Shown here piece after piece: positions 25,182 to 35,651 of a stretch of DNA of 64,000 nucleotides; the first letter of the stretch is position 1, and every line of letters begins with the position of its first letter. The notes beneath the pieces were generated by a model. It saw nothing but the letters and a program-made list of their open reading frames with translations, searched no databases and was not told the origin of the DNA. A program made the translations under genes and the position numbers. Origin of the DNA: Actinomycetota bacterium (GTDB lineage Bacteria > Actinomycetota > Actinomycetes > S36-B12 > FW305-bin1); contig SCTR01000006.1 in assembly GCA_004297305.1 (NCBI GenBank), positions 256,129 to 320,128 on the forward strand, written 5' to 3'.

Positions 25182-25733
25182 CTATGGCAGGAGCCGCGAC
25201 GACGGTCGGTCGGTCACCGTCGCGACGGCCCCGCCACCGCGCACCCCGCCGGCGCCGTCACCGGACGGGCCATCGCCACGGTCGTCGTCGTGATCGTCCG
25301 GCAGCCGGCACAGCCGCTCGAGCCACAACGCCACGGCCACCAGCGCCGCGGCACCGGTCGCGGCCACCACCGCCGCAGTGAATCGCTGCGCCGCAGCGGG
25401 GATATGCAGCATCGGCGCCAGCCCGACCGCAGCTCCGGCGTAGAACCCGGCCACCGCCGCCCCGGTCCGCGACGCGGCCATCGCCAGCGCGGCGGATCGA
25501 GCCGCCACGATCGGCGCGAGCGGGACCGCTCCCGGTGCTCGCCGCAGCCGGGGCCGGATCAGCAGCGCCCAGAGCCCGACGCCGGCCGCGAGCAACCAGG
25601 TCGCCGCGCCGGCCGTCCACGGCACCGGAAGGATCCGGCCACCGAGGCTGTCCACCAGACGTACTGCGCCCCAACCGATCGCGGCCGCGACGACGGCCAC
25701 GGCCAGCAGCACCCGCAGCCGGGTCGGTCTCAT
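25182..25733 (-). CDS. DUF3180 membrane protein
   Basis: 183 residues with four predicted transmembrane segments (about residues 6-27, 41-60, 82-104 and 116-135) and a hydrophilic, Asp/Gly-rich tail. The location directly after folK and the topology match the DUF3180 family (M. tuberculosis Rv3605c). Function unknown. The ATG overlaps the folK stop (ATGA), so it is the last gene of the folate operon. Confidence 0.85.
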   Translation of the reverse strand: MRPTRLRVLLAVAVVAAAIGWGAVRLVDSLGGRILPVPWTAGAATWLLAAGVGLWALLIRPRLRRAPGAVPLAPIVAARSAALAMAASRTGAAVAGFYAGAAVGLAPMLHIPAAAQRFTAAVVAATGAAALVAVALWLERLCRLPDDHDDDRGDGPSGDGAGGVRGGGAVATVTDRPSSRLLP

Positions 25734-26248
25734 CGGCGGCCACCGACGGCACCGACCAGGACGAGGTCGCGGCGGTGGCGTACCCCGGCATCGCCGACCG
25801 CGGCCGCCAGCTCGGCCACTCGACCGCGGCCGGGGATCACGAAATCCGGGTCGACCTGCGCCCACGGCACCAGCACGAAGCCGCGCTCGTGAGCCCGCGG
25901 ATGCGGCAGCGTGAGGACCGGGTCGTCGCTGACCACGTCGCCCACGGCCAGGATGTCGACGTCCAGAGTCCTTGGGCCCCACCGTACTTCTCGGGTACGC
26001 CGCGCCGCCTGCTCGGCGGAATGGGCGATCGCCAGCAGTGCGGACGGGGCGACGTCGACGTCGGCCACGACGACGGCGTTGAGGTACGCCGGTTGCGCCG
26101 GGCCACCGACCGGATCGGTCTCGACCACGTCGGAGATCGCGACGAGCCGTACCCCGGCAGCACCCGCGATCAGGTCGACGGCTCCTTGCAGGGCCGACAA
26201 CCGGTCACCGAGGTTGGCGCCCAGCGCCAGCGCAGCGCGCACGGTCAC
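25730..26248 (-). CDS. folK: 6-hydroxymethyl-7,8-dihydropterin pyrophosphokinase
   Basis: 172 residues from a GTG overlapping the folB stop. HPPK motifs: LALGANLGDR, VVETDPVGG, RRTREVRWGPRTLDVDI, and LPHPRAHERGFVLVPW. It transfers pyrophosphate from ATP to the pterin alcohol, preparing it for FolP. Confidence 0.95.
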   Translation of the reverse strand: MTVRAALALGANLGDRLSALQGAVDLIAGAAGVRLVAISDVVETDPVGGPAQPAYLNAVVVADVDVAPSALLAIAHSAEQAARRTREVRWGPRTLDVDILAVGDVVSDDPVLTLPHPRAHERGFVLVPWAQVDPDFVIPGRGRVAELAAAVGDAGVRHRRDLVLVGAVGGRR

Positions 26249-26652
26249 CGAGCACCTGCGTCGTCCGGTTCGGTCCGGCTGCGCCGTACCGTCACCACGA
26301 CGTCGGCGAACGGCACGGGGATCGGCGCCTGGGGCTTGTGCACGCTGATCTCGGCGACGACAACCGCCGGCCGTAGCAGGCACACGGCGACCAGCCGGGC
26401 GGCGAGGGTCTCGATGAGATCCACCGGGTCACGTTGCACCGCCGCGACGAGGTCGGCCGCCAGCGCGCCGTAGTCCACCGTCAGCGCCAGGTCGTCGGCG
26501 GCTGCGGCCGGGCGGGTGTCCAGGCCCAGCACGGCGTCGACGACGAACTCCTGGCCGTCGCGCCGCTCATGTGCCAGGACGCCATGATGCCCGCGCGCGC
26601 GAACGCCGAGCAGCCGCACCACATCCAGGCCGTCGGCCCACGGGACGCTCAC
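26245..26652 (-). CDS. folB: Dihydroneopterin aldolase
   Basis: 135 residues from GTG 26652, which overlaps the folP stop. Motifs GVRARGHHGVL and EFVVDAVLGLD are typical, with a C-terminal SVHKPQAPIPVPFADV. It cleaves dihydroneopterin to the hydroxymethyl pterin used by FolK. Confidence 0.95.
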   Translation of the reverse strand: MSVPWADGLDVVRLLGVRARGHHGVLAHERRDGQEFVVDAVLGLDTRPAAAADDLALTVDYGALAADLVAAVQRDPVDLIETLAARLVAVCLLRPAVVVAEISVHKPQAPIPVPFADVVVTVRRSRTEPDDAGAR

Positions 26653-27644
26653 GACTGGCCGCCTTCCCAGGAGGTTCCGCCTTCTGAAACAGTTCCGCCT
26701 TCTGAAACAGTTCTGCCTTCTGAAACAGTTTCGCCTTCCCGGGCAGTTCCGCCTTCCCGGGCAGTTCCGCCTTCCCGGGCAGTTCCGCTTTGCCAGGCAG
26801 TGACGACGCGGACTGCGTCGGCGCTGGCCCGTACGTCGTGCACCCGAACGCACCACGCGCCGGCGGACGCCGCCAGCGCGCTGATCGCCGCGGTCGCGTC
26901 ATCGCGGTCGGCGACCGGGCGCGGAGCACCGTCGGTCGCCAGCAGATCACCGAGGAAGCGCTTCCGCGATGCGCCGACGAGCACCGGCCGGCCCAGCGCC
27001 CGCAGTGCATCCAGCCGCCGCAGCAGGGCCCAGTTGTGCGTTGCGGTCTTGGCAAAACCCAGCCCGGGATCGACGACGATCCGGTCGAGCGCGAGGCCGG
27101 CCCGGTCGGCGTCTGCCAGCCGGGCGGCGAGTTCCGCGCAGACATCGGCGACCACGTCGTCGTACGTCGCGAGCGCGGCCATACCCGCCGAATGGCCGCG
27201 CCAGTGCATGGCGACGTACGGCACGGGCAGGTCGGCAACCGTCGGATGCATCCGGGCGTCGGCAAGTCCCCCGCTGACGTCGTTGACCAGGCAGCTGCCT
27301 GCGTCGACGGCTGCGGTGGCGACGGCTGCGCTCATGGTGTCGATGCTGACCGGTACGCCGGCGCCGACGAGACCCCGGATCACCGGCAGCACCCGCCGCA
27401 GCTCCTCGTCGTGGCCGACCCGGGCGGCGCCGGGCCGGGTCGACTCCCCGCCCACGTCGACCAGATCGGCGCCGGCGGCGTACAGCTCGGTGCCGCGGCG
27501 TACCGCGGCGACCGGGTCGAGGTAGCGGCCGCCGTCGGAGAACGAGTCGGGGGTGACGTTGAGGACGCCCATAACCAGGCACCGGTCGAGCGCGGCCAAC
27601 TCCGCCGGCAGCCCCTGCGGATGCCGCACGGCTGCGGGCGTCAC
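26649..27644 (-). CDS. folP: Dihydropteroate synthase with a repetitive C-terminal tail
   Basis: 331 residues from GTG 27644 overlapping folE. The TIM-barrel core has [37 protein letters not shown] and a conserved sulfonamide-site region (GASRKRFLG). It condenses hydroxymethyl-dihydropterin pyrophosphate with p-aminobenzoate. The last 50 or so residues are an in-frame hexapeptide repeat (GGTARE, then GGTVSE) encoded by an 18-nt minisatellite; this tail is not part of the fold and is not expected in the family. Confidence 0.95.
   Translation of the reverse strand: MTPAAVRHPQGLPAELAALDRCLVMGVLNVTPDSFSDGGRYLDPVAAVRRGTELYAAGADLVDVGGESTRPGAARVGHDEELRRVLPVIRGLVGAGVPVSIDTMSAAVATAAVDAGSCLVNDVSGGLADARMHPTVADLPVPYVAMHWRGHSAGMAALATYDDVVADVCAELAARLADADRAGLALDRIVVDPGLGFAKTATHNWALLRRLDALRALGRPVLVGASRKRFLGDLLATDGAPRPVADRDDATAAISALAASAGAWCVRVHDVRASADAVRVVTAWQSGTAREGGTAREGGTAREGETVSEGRTVSEGGTVSEGGTSWEGGQS
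26661..26804 (-). repeat. In-frame 18-nt minisatellite at the 3' end of folP (8 units)
   Basis: Eight units of exactly 18 nt. Three adjacent units are identical copies encoding GGTARE and three form a second variant (TVSE); the two outer units are diverged. The unit length keeps the frame open to the folP stop. Confidence 0.92.
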
Positions 27645-28258
27645 GACCCCAGGATGAGCGACATCGCTTCGGCACGGGTGGCCGGATCGCGCAGCTGACC
27701 ACGGACCGCGCTGGTCACCGTCTTCGCGCCGGGCTTGCGGATGCCTCGCATCGACATGCACAGGTGCTCGCACTCGATGACGACGATCGCGCCGCGCGGG
27801 TCGAGGATCCGCACGAGGGCGTCGGCGACCTGGGTGGTCAGCCGCTCCTGCACCTGCGGCCGCTTCGCGTAGACGTCCACGAGCCGAGCCAGCTTGGACA
27901 GCCCGGTGATGCGGCCGTCCTCCGCGGGGATGTAGCCGACGTGCGCCACACCGTGGAACGGCACCAGGTGGTGTTCGCAGGTCGAGTACAGCTCGATGTC
28001 CTTGACCAGCACCATCTCGTCGTGGCCGAGGTCGAACGTGGTGCTGAGGACTTCTTCGGGAGCCATCGTCAGGCCGGCGAAGGTCTCGGCGTACGCCCGG
28101 GCGACCCGCTCCGGCGTCTCCCGCAAGCCCTCGCGCGTCGGATCCTCGCCGACGGCCAGCAGCAGTTCGCGGACGGCCGCGACCACCCGGTCGTGGTCGA
28201 AGGGGCGGACGACGGTCCCGTCGGGCAGGACGACGGGGTTGACGGTCGGTGTGGTCAC
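27641..28258 (-). CDS. folE: GTP cyclohydrolase I
   Basis: 205 residues from GTG 28258. Motifs: [15 protein letters not shown], the zinc site [12 protein letters not shown] with [11 protein letters not shown], and the substrate-site [20 protein letters not shown] (two adjacent blocks). It converts GTP to dihydroneopterin triphosphate, the first step of folate synthesis. It begins 7 nt after the ftsH stop and overlaps folP. Confidence 0.96.
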   Translation of the reverse strand: MTTPTVNPVVLPDGTVVRPFDHDRVVAAVRELLLAVGEDPTREGLRETPERVARAYAETFAGLTMAPEEVLSTTFDLGHDEMVLVKDIELYSTCEHHLVPFHGVAHVGYIPAEDGRITGLSKLARLVDVYAKRPQVQERLTTQVADALVRILDPRGAIVVIECEHLCMSMRGIRKPGAKTVTSAVRGQLRDPATRAEAMSLILGS

Positions 28259-28265
28259 GGCCGGA

Positions 28266-30365
28266 TCATCCCGCCGTGCCGGGGTGCGGGTGTCCAGTGG
28301 GGCCCGGTACCGGACCGGTCGGCGCCGGGGCACTCCCGTTGGCCGGCGCGCCGCTGGCCGGAGCGCCGCTGGCCGTCGTACTGCCGGCGCCCTCCGTACT
28401 GCCGTTCGCCGGAGTGCCGTTCACCGGAGTGCCGTGGGCGGCGGCGCCGCCCTGGTCGGCCAGCCGCTCGCGCGGGGTGAGCACCGGACCGCGGTCGGAC
28501 GGCCGCCGGCGGGTCGAACCGGTCCAGGCCGGCCGGGTGTCCCGGACGACGACGGGCGCGAAGATGCGCTCCACGTCGGCCTTGTCCAACGTCTCCTTCT
28601 CCAGCAGCTCCAGCACGAGGTGGTCGAGCACGTCGCGGTTGGCGACCAGCACCTCGTAGGCCTCGTGGTGCGCGGTGTCGACCAGCTTGCGGACCTCTTC
28701 GTCGATCGCCGCGGCGATCTCCTCCGAGTAGTCGCGCACGTGGCCCATGTCGCGGCCGAGGAAGACCTCGCCCTGCTCCTGGCCGTAGCGGATCGCGCCC
28801 AGCCGCTCGGTCATCCCGAACTGCGTCACCATCGCGCGGGCGACGGACGTGGCCTTCTCGATGTCGTTGGACGCCCCGGTCGTCGGGTCGTGGAACACCA
28901 GCTCCTCGGCGGCCCGGCCGCCCAGCATGTACGCGAGCTGGTTGAGCATCTGGCTGCGGGTCGTGGAGTACCGGTCGGCGTCGGGCAGCACCATCGTGTA
29001 GCCCAGTGCCCGCCCCCGCGGCAGGATCGTGATCTTGTGCACCGGGTCGTTGTCCGGCAGCGCCGCGGCGACCAGGGCGTGGCCGCCCTCGTGGTACGCC
29101 GTGATCTTCTTCTCGTGGTCGTCCATCACCCGGGTACGGCGCTGCGGGCCGGCGATCACCCGGTCGATCGCCTCGTCCAGCGCACGGTCGTCGATCAGCG
29201 TGGCGTGCGAACGGGCCGTCAGCAGGGCGGCCTCGTTGAGCACGTTGGCCAGGTCGGCGCCGGTGAATCCCGGCGTACGGCGAGCGACAGCCATGAGGTC
29301 CACGCCCGGTGCCAGCGGCTTGCCGCGCGCATGAACCTGCAGGATCGCGAATCGGCCGGTCAGGTCGGGACTCTCGACGGCGATCTGCCGGTCGAACCGG
29401 CCCGGCCGCAGCAACGCCGGGTCGAGGATGTCGGGCCGGTTCGTCGCGGCGATGAGGATGACGCCGCCGGCCACGTCGAAGCCGTCCATCTCGACCAGCA
29501 GCTGGTTGAGCGTCTGCTCCCGCTCGTCGTGCCCGCCGCCCAAGCCTGCGCCGCGGTGGCGGCCGACGGCGTCGATCTCGTCGACGAACACGATCGCCGG
29601 GGCGCTGGCCTTCGCCTGCTCGAACAGGTCACGAACCCGGCTGGCGCCGACACCGACGAACATCTCGACGAAGTCCGAGCCGGAGATCGAGAAGAACGGC
29701 ACGCCGGCCTCGCCGGCGACCGCCCGGGCCAGCAGCGTCTTGCCGGTGCCGGGCGGGCCGTACAGCAGCACGCCCTTGGGAATCTTCGCCCCGACCGCCT
29801 GGAACCGGGCCGGCTCCTGCAGGAACTCCTTGATCTCCTGCAGTTCTTCCACGGCCTCCTCCGCCCCGGCGACGTCGGCGAAGGTCGTCTTCGGCATGTC
29901 CTTGTTGAGGGCCTTCGCCTTGGACTTCCCGAAGTTCATGATCCGGTTGCCGCCGCCCTGCATCTGGCTCATGAAGAAGAACAGCAGCAGCACGATGATC
30001 GCGATCGGCAACAGCGAGACCAGGAGCGTCACCAGGACGCTGTCCTGCGGAACGGTGACCTTGTAGCTGGTCAACTGGCCGGCGTCCACCTTGGACTGCA
30101 GCAACTCCTGCAGCCGGACTCCCTGCCCGTTGATGAACTGGGTCGTCTGCTTGTCGCCGTTGGTCAGCACGAGCTCCAGGCGCTGCTCGCGGTCCACGAG
30201 AGTCGCCTGGGACACCTGGTTCTGCTGGATCTCCGTGATCGCCTGGCTGGTGTCGACCTGCGTCGGCCCGCCGATCCCGGACACGAGGTTGGAACCGACG
30301 AGCACCAGCACGACGGCGAGCACGACCCAGAAGATGGGCCCGCGGATGATGCGCCTGACGTCCAT
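28266..30365 (-). CDS. ftsH: ATP-dependent zinc metalloprotease FtsH
   Basis: 699 residues: two membrane segments (about 11-29 and 110-128) flanking an extracytoplasmic loop, AAA+ ATPase with GPPGTGKT and the SRH arginines, and the M41 protease with HEGGH plus a distal aspartate. It degrades membrane and regulatory proteins. The last 50 or so residues are a low-complexity Gly/Ala/Pro tail with repeated GAPASG and NGTPANG. AGGAGGG lies about 19 nt before the ATG, with a small GGGG/CCCC hairpin between, which could bring it closer. Confidence 0.97.
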   Translation of the reverse strand: MDVRRIIRGPIFWVVLAVVLVLVGSNLVSGIGGPTQVDTSQAITEIQQNQVSQATLVDREQRLELVLTNGDKQTTQFINGQGVRLQELLQSKVDAGQLTSYKVTVPQDSVLVTLLVSLLPIAIIVLLLFFFMSQMQGGGNRIMNFGKSKAKALNKDMPKTTFADVAGAEEAVEELQEIKEFLQEPARFQAVGAKIPKGVLLYGPPGTGKTLLARAVAGEAGVPFFSISGSDFVEMFVGVGASRVRDLFEQAKASAPAIVFVDEIDAVGRHRGAGLGGGHDEREQTLNQLLVEMDGFDVAGGVILIAATNRPDILDPALLRPGRFDRQIAVESPDLTGRFAILQVHARGKPLAPGVDLMAVARRTPGFTGADLANVLNEAALLTARSHATLIDDRALDEAIDRVIAGPQRRTRVMDDHEKKITAYHEGGHALVAAALPDNDPVHKITILPRGRALGYTMVLPDADRYSTTRSQMLNQLAYMLGGRAAEELVFHDPTTGASNDIEKATSVARAMVTQFGMTERLGAIRYGQEQGEVFLGRDMGHVRDYSEEIAAAIDEEVRKLVDTAHHEAYEVLVANRDVLDHLVLELLEKETLDKADVERIFAPVVVRDTRPAWTGSTRRRPSDRGPVLTPRERLADQGGAAAHGTPVNGTPANGSTEGAGSTTASGAPASGAPANGSAPAPTGPVPGPTGHPHPGTAG

Positions 30366-30545
30366 CGAGCGGGGTGGCCCCGTCCCTCCTGCCGTGGGGT
30401 GGTGCCAGCCGCAGCCGGCGCCCTAGACGGTACACGCCGGTTCGGACACGTCGCCCAGCGTTGACCTGCTGGCCAAACGCCCGGTGGCCACTGCGGTGTT
30501 CCCACCGCCGACGACGAGGCGGCAGCCGAAGTCGGCGACGGCGGG

Positions 30546-31100
30546 TCAGCCGCCGTACACGTGCGGAGCCAGCGTCCCGACCACCCGCAGGTTGCGGTAC
30601 CGCTCGCCGTAGTCCAGGCCGTACCCGACGACGAACTCGTTGGGGATGTTGAAGCCGACGTACCGTGCCTCGAGGTCCACCTTCATGGCGTCGGGCTTGC
30701 GCAGCAACGTGCACACCTCGACCGACGCCGGGCCGCGCGACCGCAGGTTGCGCAACAGCCACGACAGCGTCAGGCCCGAGTCGATGACGTCCTCCACGAG
30801 CAGGACGTCCCGGCCGGCGATGTCGCGGTCGAGGTCCTTGAGGATCCGGACGACGCCCGAGGACTTCGTCCCCGATCCGTACGACGAGACCGCCATCCAG
30901 TCCATCTCGACCGGCCGCTGCAGCGCCCGCGCCAGATCGGCCATCACCATGACGGCGCCCTTGAGGACGCCTACCAGGACCAGCTGCCGACCGGCGTAGT
31001 CCGCGTCGATCTCGGCGGCGAGCTCGCCGATGCGGCGGTGCAGGGTCTCCTCGTCGATCAGCACCGAGGCGAGGTCGCCCTCGAGGTCCTTGGCGTCCAC
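30546..31100 (-). CDS. hpt: Hypoxanthine phosphoribosyltransferase
   Basis: 184 residues from GTG 31100 with GGAGAGG upstream. The PRPP-binding loop [14 protein letters not shown] and a conserved GVLKGAVMV loop identify type I phosphoribosyltransferases. It salvages hypoxanthine and guanine. It sits between tilS and ftsH, the usual actinobacterial order. Confidence 0.95.
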   Translation of the reverse strand: MDAKDLEGDLASVLIDEETLHRRIGELAAEIDADYAGRQLVLVGVLKGAVMVMADLARALQRPVEMDWMAVSSYGSGTKSSGVVRILKDLDRDIAGRDVLLVEDVIDSGLTLSWLLRNLRSRGPASVEVCTLLRKPDAMKVDLEARYVGFNIPNEFVVGYGLDYGERYRNLRVVGTLAPHVYGG

Positions 31101-31175
31101 GGGACCTCTCCTCGCTGCCGGCGTACGACGAAGCATCCGGCCGGGCGGGCCCCCGCGACCCCGCAGGCCGAGCCC

Positions 31176-32237
31176 TCAGTCAGGCTGCGGCTGCCGGCGC
31201 AGCGTCAGCCTGCCACACGCGCGTGACGCGCAGACAGCACCCGGCAGAGCGACCGGTCCCTGCCCCCGCCACGCGACGACGAGCGCGTCGAGCCGACCGA
31301 CGTGACCGGCCGTCAGCGCACCGGCTGGCGCGCCGGCCTCGCGGGCAGCGGCGAGCAGGACCCGGGAGCGGACCGCAACCGGTACCGCGGCCAGGACGGC
31401 GCAATCGAGGACGACGCCGACCGTGTCCGCCCGGCTCGCCGCGGGCGGCGCGGCGACCCGGGCTCGTCCGGCGACCAGCGCTCGTCCGGCGACCTCCGCG
31501 GCCCAGTCGTCGAGCGCGTCGGCGTCGGCCCGCAACAGGTCGGCCGACCGGGCCAGCGCCGCCACCACCGCCGGACCCAGTTCGGCGGTGAGGACCGGCA
31601 GGGCCCGGTCGCGGACCCGCACCCGGGCATAGCGCGCGTCGGCGTTGTGCGGGTCGTCCCACGGCTGCAGGCCCGCGGCCTGCACCGCGGCGCGCAGCAC
31701 CGAGCGAGGCAGCCCCAGCAGCGGCCGTCGCAGCAGCCCGGCGACCGGCGCCATGCCGGCCAACGACCGCGCCCCCGACCCGCGCGCCAGACCGAGCAGC
31801 ACCGTCTCGGCCTGGTCGTCGCGACTGTGGGCCAGCAGCACGGCCGCGGCACCGTGGCGTTGCGCGGCCGAGATCAGCGCCTGGTGGCGCGCCGCGCGCG
31901 CGGCAGCCTCCGGCCCACCCGAGCCGGGCCCGGCCGCCACCTGGACCGAGACGACGTCGACCGGCGCCAAACCGAGCCCGGCGCACTGCGACGCGGCCAG
32001 TTGCGCCACCGCGGCCGACCCGTCCTGCAGGCCGTGGTCGACGACGACCGCACCCGACCCCGGCCGTACCGCCGCCGTCGCCGCGGCCAACGCCAGCGAG
32101 TCCGCGCCGCCCGAACACGCCACGAGCACCACCGCCCCGGGCGGCAGGTCGGCCAGTCCCGCGCGGACCGCGGCGCGGACTGCGCCTTGCGGGCTTCCCG
32201 GCGACCCGCCGGGGCCGGCCGGGGTGACGGCGACCAT
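31176..32237 (-). CDS. tilS: tRNA(Ile)-lysidine synthase
   Basis: 353 residues. The N-type ATP-pyrophosphatase loop [11 protein letters not shown] and [12 protein letters not shown] are diagnostic. It modifies the C34 wobble base of the AUA-reading tRNA-Ile to lysidine. The ATG at 32237 lies 6 nt past the stop of the zinc peptidase gene. The C-terminal domain is short compared with Gram-negative TilS. Confidence 0.94.
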   Translation of the reverse strand: MVAVTPAGPGGSPGSPQGAVRAAVRAGLADLPPGAVVLVACSGGADSLALAAATAAVRPGSGAVVVDHGLQDGSAAVAQLAASQCAGLGLAPVDVVSVQVAAGPGSGGPEAAARAARHQALISAAQRHGAAAVLLAHSRDDQAETVLLGLARGSGARSLAGMAPVAGLLRRPLLGLPRSVLRAAVQAAGLQPWDDPHNADARYARVRVRDRALPVLTAELGPAVVAALARSADLLRADADALDDWAAEVAGRALVAGRARVAAPPAASRADTVGVVLDCAVLAAVPVAVRSRVLLAAAREAGAPAGALTAGHVGRLDALVVAWRGQGPVALPGAVCASRACGRLTLRRQPQPD

Positions 32238-32243
32238 CGCCGG

Positions 32244-33311
32244 TCAGCCGGCCCCGCCGACCACCCGGGCCACCCAGGCGGCCGGGTCGGCGATCTCGCC
32301 GCGGGTCGGCAGGTGCTCCGGCGTCGTCCAGACCCGGGCGAAGCCGGCCTCGCCGGCACGAGCCAACACGCCGCGGACGAACGCGGCGCCCTCGGAGTAC
32401 TGCCGCAGCTTGGCGTCCAGCCCGAGCAGCCGGCGGGCCAGCCCGTCGACTGCGCCCGGCTCACGGCGGCGGCGGTCGAACCGTTCGCGGATCTGCGCCA
32501 CGGTCGGCACGACCGACGGACCCACCTCGTCCATGACGTGGTCGGCGTGCCCCTCCAGCAGGGACATCAGAGCGGTGAGCCGATCGAAGACGGCCCGCTG
32601 CGCCGGAGTCTGCGCGGCCTCGACCACGCTGGCGTCGGTGTCGCCGCGCAGGACGCCGACCAGGGCCCGCAGCAGCGCCAGCGCGCGCCGTACCGCGTCG
32701 CCGGCGGTCAGGTCGGCAGCCAGCAAGTACTGGTCGATCTCCGCCCGGAGGTGATCGCCGAGCCACGGCACTGCGCCGAACTGGACCCGGTGGGTCTCTT
32801 CGTGCAGCGCCACCCACAGCCGGAAGTCCCGCGGATCGACCTCGAGCTTGCGCTCGACCTGGACGATGTTGGGCGCTACCAGCAGCAGCCGGTGCGGGCG
32901 CCCGGGCGCCGCGAACGCCTCGAACTGGCCCAGCACCTTCCCGGACAACCACGCCAGCACCGCCCCGACCTGGGCCCCGGTGGCGCGGGAGCCGACAGCG
33001 GCGATCGCCCCGGCGGCCGGGGCGCCGGACGCCTGCTGGCGTGCCCGGACCCGCTCGAGGTACGGCGTGACGACCGTCCGGAAACCCTCGACGTTGGACA
33101 GCAGCCAGGCCTGCCGGTCGACGACGACGGTGGCCGCGTCGGTGCGGGCGATCAGGCCCGTGACCTCCCGTACCGGACCGACGGCGGCGGCGGCCACCTG
33201 CCGCAACTGGTCGACAGCCTGGCGCGCAGCGGCAGGAGTGGCCGGCGGGCCGCCCGGGACCAGCCGGAGGCCGGTCGCCGCGGCGAGGTCCCAGTCGACG
33301 ACATCCGCCAT
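32244..33311 (-). CDS. Zinc-dependent metalloprotease-like protein (DUF2342/F420-associated type)
   Basis: 355 residues with the zincin motif HEETHRVQF and a downstream EGHADHVMD supplying the third ligand. This family sits next to tilS and dacB in mycobacteria (Rv3626c) and is often annotated as a coenzyme F420 biosynthesis-associated protein from phylogenetic profile only. There is no signal peptide. A TAGGGT box ends 6 nt before the ATG. First gene of the tilS/hpt cluster. Confidence 0.88.
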   Translation of the reverse strand: MADVVDWDLAAATGLRLVPGGPPATPAAARQAVDQLRQVAAAAVGPVREVTGLIARTDAATVVVDRQAWLLSNVEGFRTVVTPYLERVRARQQASGAPAAGAIAAVGSRATGAQVGAVLAWLSGKVLGQFEAFAAPGRPHRLLLVAPNIVQVERKLEVDPRDFRLWVALHEETHRVQFGAVPWLGDHLRAEIDQYLLAADLTAGDAVRRALALLRALVGVLRGDTDASVVEAAQTPAQRAVFDRLTALMSLLEGHADHVMDEVGPSVVPTVAQIRERFDRRRREPGAVDGLARRLLGLDAKLRQYSEGAAFVRGVLARAGEAGFARVWTTPEHLPTRGEIADPAAWVARVVGGAG

Positions 33312-33317
33312 ACGTCG

Positions 33318-33323
33318 ACCCTA
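33318..33323 (-). promoter_or_regulatory. -10 box for the zinc metalloprotease gene
   Basis: TAGGGT on the minus strand ends 6 nt before ATG 33311, with no ribosome site. Confidence 0.5.
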
Positions 33324-33344
33324 GGCGACCACGACCGCCGCAGC

Positions 33345-33446
33345 CGCCGGTCGACCGATCATCGGCAGCCGCAGCTCAGCCACAGCCGCGGCTCAGCGAT
33401 ATCCGGAGCTCAGCCACAGTCGAAGGTCAGCGACAGCCGCAGCCGG
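33345..33446 (-). repeat. Stop-codon-anchored 17-nt tandem repeat at the 3' end of dacB (6 units)
   Basis: Minus-strand TGAs occur at 33427, 33410, 33393, 33376 and 33359, an exact 17-nt period. The first is the dacB stop. A related unit immediately upstream, inside the coding region, has CCG in place of TGA. Units share the core GAGC...GGCTGTGGC with divergence. Confidence 0.85.
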
Positions 33447-34875
33447 CGATGGCGGACGCGATGCGGTCCAGCGCGGCGGGCGCCGACGCCGGGTCTCGCA
33501 CCCGGTCGGTGAGCACGGCGAAGACCAGCAGCCGGCCGTCGGCGTCGCGCACCGTGCCGGCCAGCCCGTTGACCCCGGTGAGGGTGCCGGTCTTGGCGCG
33601 GACCGTGCCCGCGCCCGCCGCGGTGGCGGGGCTGGCGTACCGGTCCGCGAGCGTGCCGGTGGCCCCGGCGACCGGCAGCCCCGTCATACCGGGCCAGCCG
33701 TACGGCGCCGCCCCGGTGCTCAGCGCGCTCAGCGTGCCGGCGAGGACCTGCGCCGGGACTGCGTTGCCGCGCGAGACGCCGCTGCCGTCCACGACGGTGA
33801 GCCCGGCGACGTCGACACCGAGCTCGCCGAGGACCTGCCGGGTCGCCGCGGCGCCGCCGGCGAAGGTCGGCTGACCCAGCAGCGCGCGGCCGGCCAAGTG
33901 CGCCAGCGCCTCGGCAATGTCATTGTCGGAGTAGGTGAGCATCCGCTCGACGACGTCGGCCAGCGGCGGTGAGCTGACCGCGGCGACCTCGGTCGCGGCC
34001 GTCGGGGCCAGCCCGCGGACCACTCCGGCCACGGTGACTCCCAGTCCGGACAGCAGCCGGGCGAACGTCGTTGCCGCGGCCATCGCCGGGTCCGCGGACC
34101 GCGACGTCGCCGCCGGACCGGTGCGGCCGGCGTCGACCGACAGGGCGCTCACCGGGGACACCACCCCGAGCGCCGGGTACGACGGTTGCCAGCCCGGCCC
34201 CAGCTTCGGACCGCTGAACAGGCTGTCGTCGACGACGAGGGTGATCGTCGTCTTCGACGGCGCCCCCGCGCCGCGCTCGGCGGCCAACGCCGCGGCGGTA
34301 CGGGCGGCCAGATCGGTCAGCGTCGCCCCCGGCGGGCTCGCCGTACCCAGGTCGCCGTCGCCGGCGTGCCCGACCTGCTGGTCGGCCGGGGAGGTGACCA
34401 GCGTCGCGTCGCCACCCCCGACCAGCACCAGCTGGCCGGGTGCGCTGCCCCGCACGACCCGCGTGGTGAGCCGGCTGTCCGGTCCGAGCGCCCGTAGCGC
34501 CGCGACCGCGGTCAGTGTCTTCAGCGTGGAGGCAGGGATCGTCGGGCGCGAGGCTGTCGCGTCCAGCAGGACGGTGCCGGTGGCGGGGTCAACGACGGTG
34601 GCCGATACCGCCGGCCCGAGCGCCCGGTCGGCCAGCAGTGGGGTGAGCGCGGCCGTCAGCCCGGCGGTGGTGGGCACCGGCGCGGCCGAGCCGGCCACAG
34701 CGGTCGGCGGCAGCACGACGATGGGGGCCAGCGACGACACCGATGGGGTCGCGGACGGCGTCGGCGTACCCGACGGGGTGCCAGAGGCGGGGCCGGCGAG
34801 GCCCAGCGTTGTGATCCCGATGACACCGAAACACAGCGCTGCGCGGCGGCGGGACGCCGTACGACGCTGCCCCAC
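33427..34875 (-). CDS. dacB: D-alanyl-D-alanine carboxypeptidase/endopeptidase (PBP4 family)
   Basis: 482 residues. A signal sequence ([20 protein letters not shown]) and Thr/Pro/Ser linker are followed by the penicillin-binding domain: SxxK as STLK, SxN in YSDNDIAE and KTG in AKTGTLTG, with the large insert typical of PBP4. It trims peptidoglycan stem peptides outside the membrane. GTG 34875 follows a GAGGAGG site. The last residues (AGCGCR) are encoded by the first copy of a 17-nt repeat. Confidence 0.95.
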   Translation of the reverse strand: MGQRRTASRRRAALCFGVIGITTLGLAGPASGTPSGTPTPSATPSVSSLAPIVVLPPTAVAGSAAPVPTTAGLTAALTPLLADRALGPAVSATVVDPATGTVLLDATASRPTIPASTLKTLTAVAALRALGPDSRLTTRVVRGSAPGQLVLVGGGDATLVTSPADQQVGHAGDGDLGTASPPGATLTDLAARTAAALAAERGAGAPSKTTITLVVDDSLFSGPKLGPGWQPSYPALGVVSPVSALSVDAGRTGPAATSRSADPAMAAATTFARLLSGLGVTVAGVVRGLAPTAATEVAAVSSPPLADVVERMLTYSDNDIAEALAHLAGRALLGQPTFAGGAAATRQVLGELGVDVAGLTVVDGSGVSRGNAVPAQVLAGTLSALSTGAAPYGWPGMTGLPVAGATGTLADRYASPATAAGAGTVRAKTGTLTGVNGLAGTVRDADGRLLVFAVLTDRVRDPASAPAALDRIASAIAGCGCR

Positions 34876-35065
34876 CGTCGCCTCCTCGCCGCGAAACCGC
34901 GCTCAGCACAACCACTTTGCGGCCTTCGTGAGCCTCACCGCGCCGCGGCCGGCGGGGCCGGCGGCCGCTCGGTGCTGCTGCGGCACGGGTGACCCCGCGG
35001 TGGACTGCCACCTGGCGGCCTACGGGAGACTACGTCGCACACCCCGACGCGTGAGGAGTCACCCC

Positions 35066-35569
35066 GTGGAGCCGCTGCAGTTCGACGTGACCGTCGAGAT
35101 TCCCGCGGGCAGCCGCAACAAGTACGAGGTCGACCACCACACCGGCCGGATCCGACTCGACCGCCGGCTGTTCACCTCGACGCGCTACCCGAACGACTAC
35201 GGGTTCATCGACGACACGCTCGGCCAGGACGGCGACCCGCTGGACGCCCTGGTGATCCTGGACGAGCCGACCTTCCCGGGCTGCGTCATCACCTGCCGGG
35301 CGATCGGGATGTTCCGGATGACCGACGAGGCCGGCGGCGACGACAAGGTGCTCTGCGTGCCCGTCGGCGACCCTCGCGTCGAGCACATCCGCGACATCCA
35401 CCACGTGGCGGAGTTCGACCGGTTGGAGATCCAGCACTTCTTCGAGGTCTACAAGGATCTCGAGCCCGGCAAGTCCGTCGAAGGCGCCTCGTGGGTCGGC
35501 CGGACCGAGGCCGAACAGGAGATCAAGGCCAGCCGGGACCGGTTCACCGCCGAGGGTTCCACGCACTGA
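35066..35569 (+). CDS. ppa: Inorganic pyrophosphatase (family I)
   Basis: 167 residues from GTG 35066 with GAGGAG upstream. The active-site signature is complete: [23 protein letters not shown] and DGDPLDALV with the metal-binding aspartates. It hydrolyses pyrophosphate from biosynthetic reactions. Divergent from dacB, as in mycobacteria, and convergent with dcd. Confidence 0.97.
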   Translation: MEPLQFDVTVEIPAGSRNKYEVDHHTGRIRLDRRLFTSTRYPNDYGFIDDTLGQDGDPLDALVILDEPTFPGCVITCRAIGMFRMTDEAGGDDKVLCVPVGDPRVEHIRDIHHVAEFDRLEIQHFFEVYKDLEPGKSVEGASWVGRTEAEQEIKASRDRFTAEGSTH

Positions 35570-35615
35570 GGCCCGCCACCCGGCGCCCGAAGTCCTGAGC
35601 GCCGGGGAAGCCGGC

Positions 35616-35651
35616 GCGCCGAGTCGGACCGGCGCGCTCGGTCAGACCGGC
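35616..35651 (-). repeat. 18-nt tandem repeat spanning the dcd stop (2 units)
   Basis: Two 18-nt units related to GCCGGTCYGACYSRGCGC on the minus strand. The first contains the dcd stop TGA; the second has CGA at that position. A partial third unit follows. Confidence 0.6.

Noticed and set aside
26661-26804. Possible CRISPR array
   Set aside because: Units are 18 nt and contiguous without spacers, and they are in frame with folP; it is a coding minisatellite. No cas genes are present.
27996-30464. 822-residue plus-strand ORF opposite ftsH
   Set aside because: Low-complexity His/Asp/Leu composition typical of antisense frames; ftsH is unambiguous.
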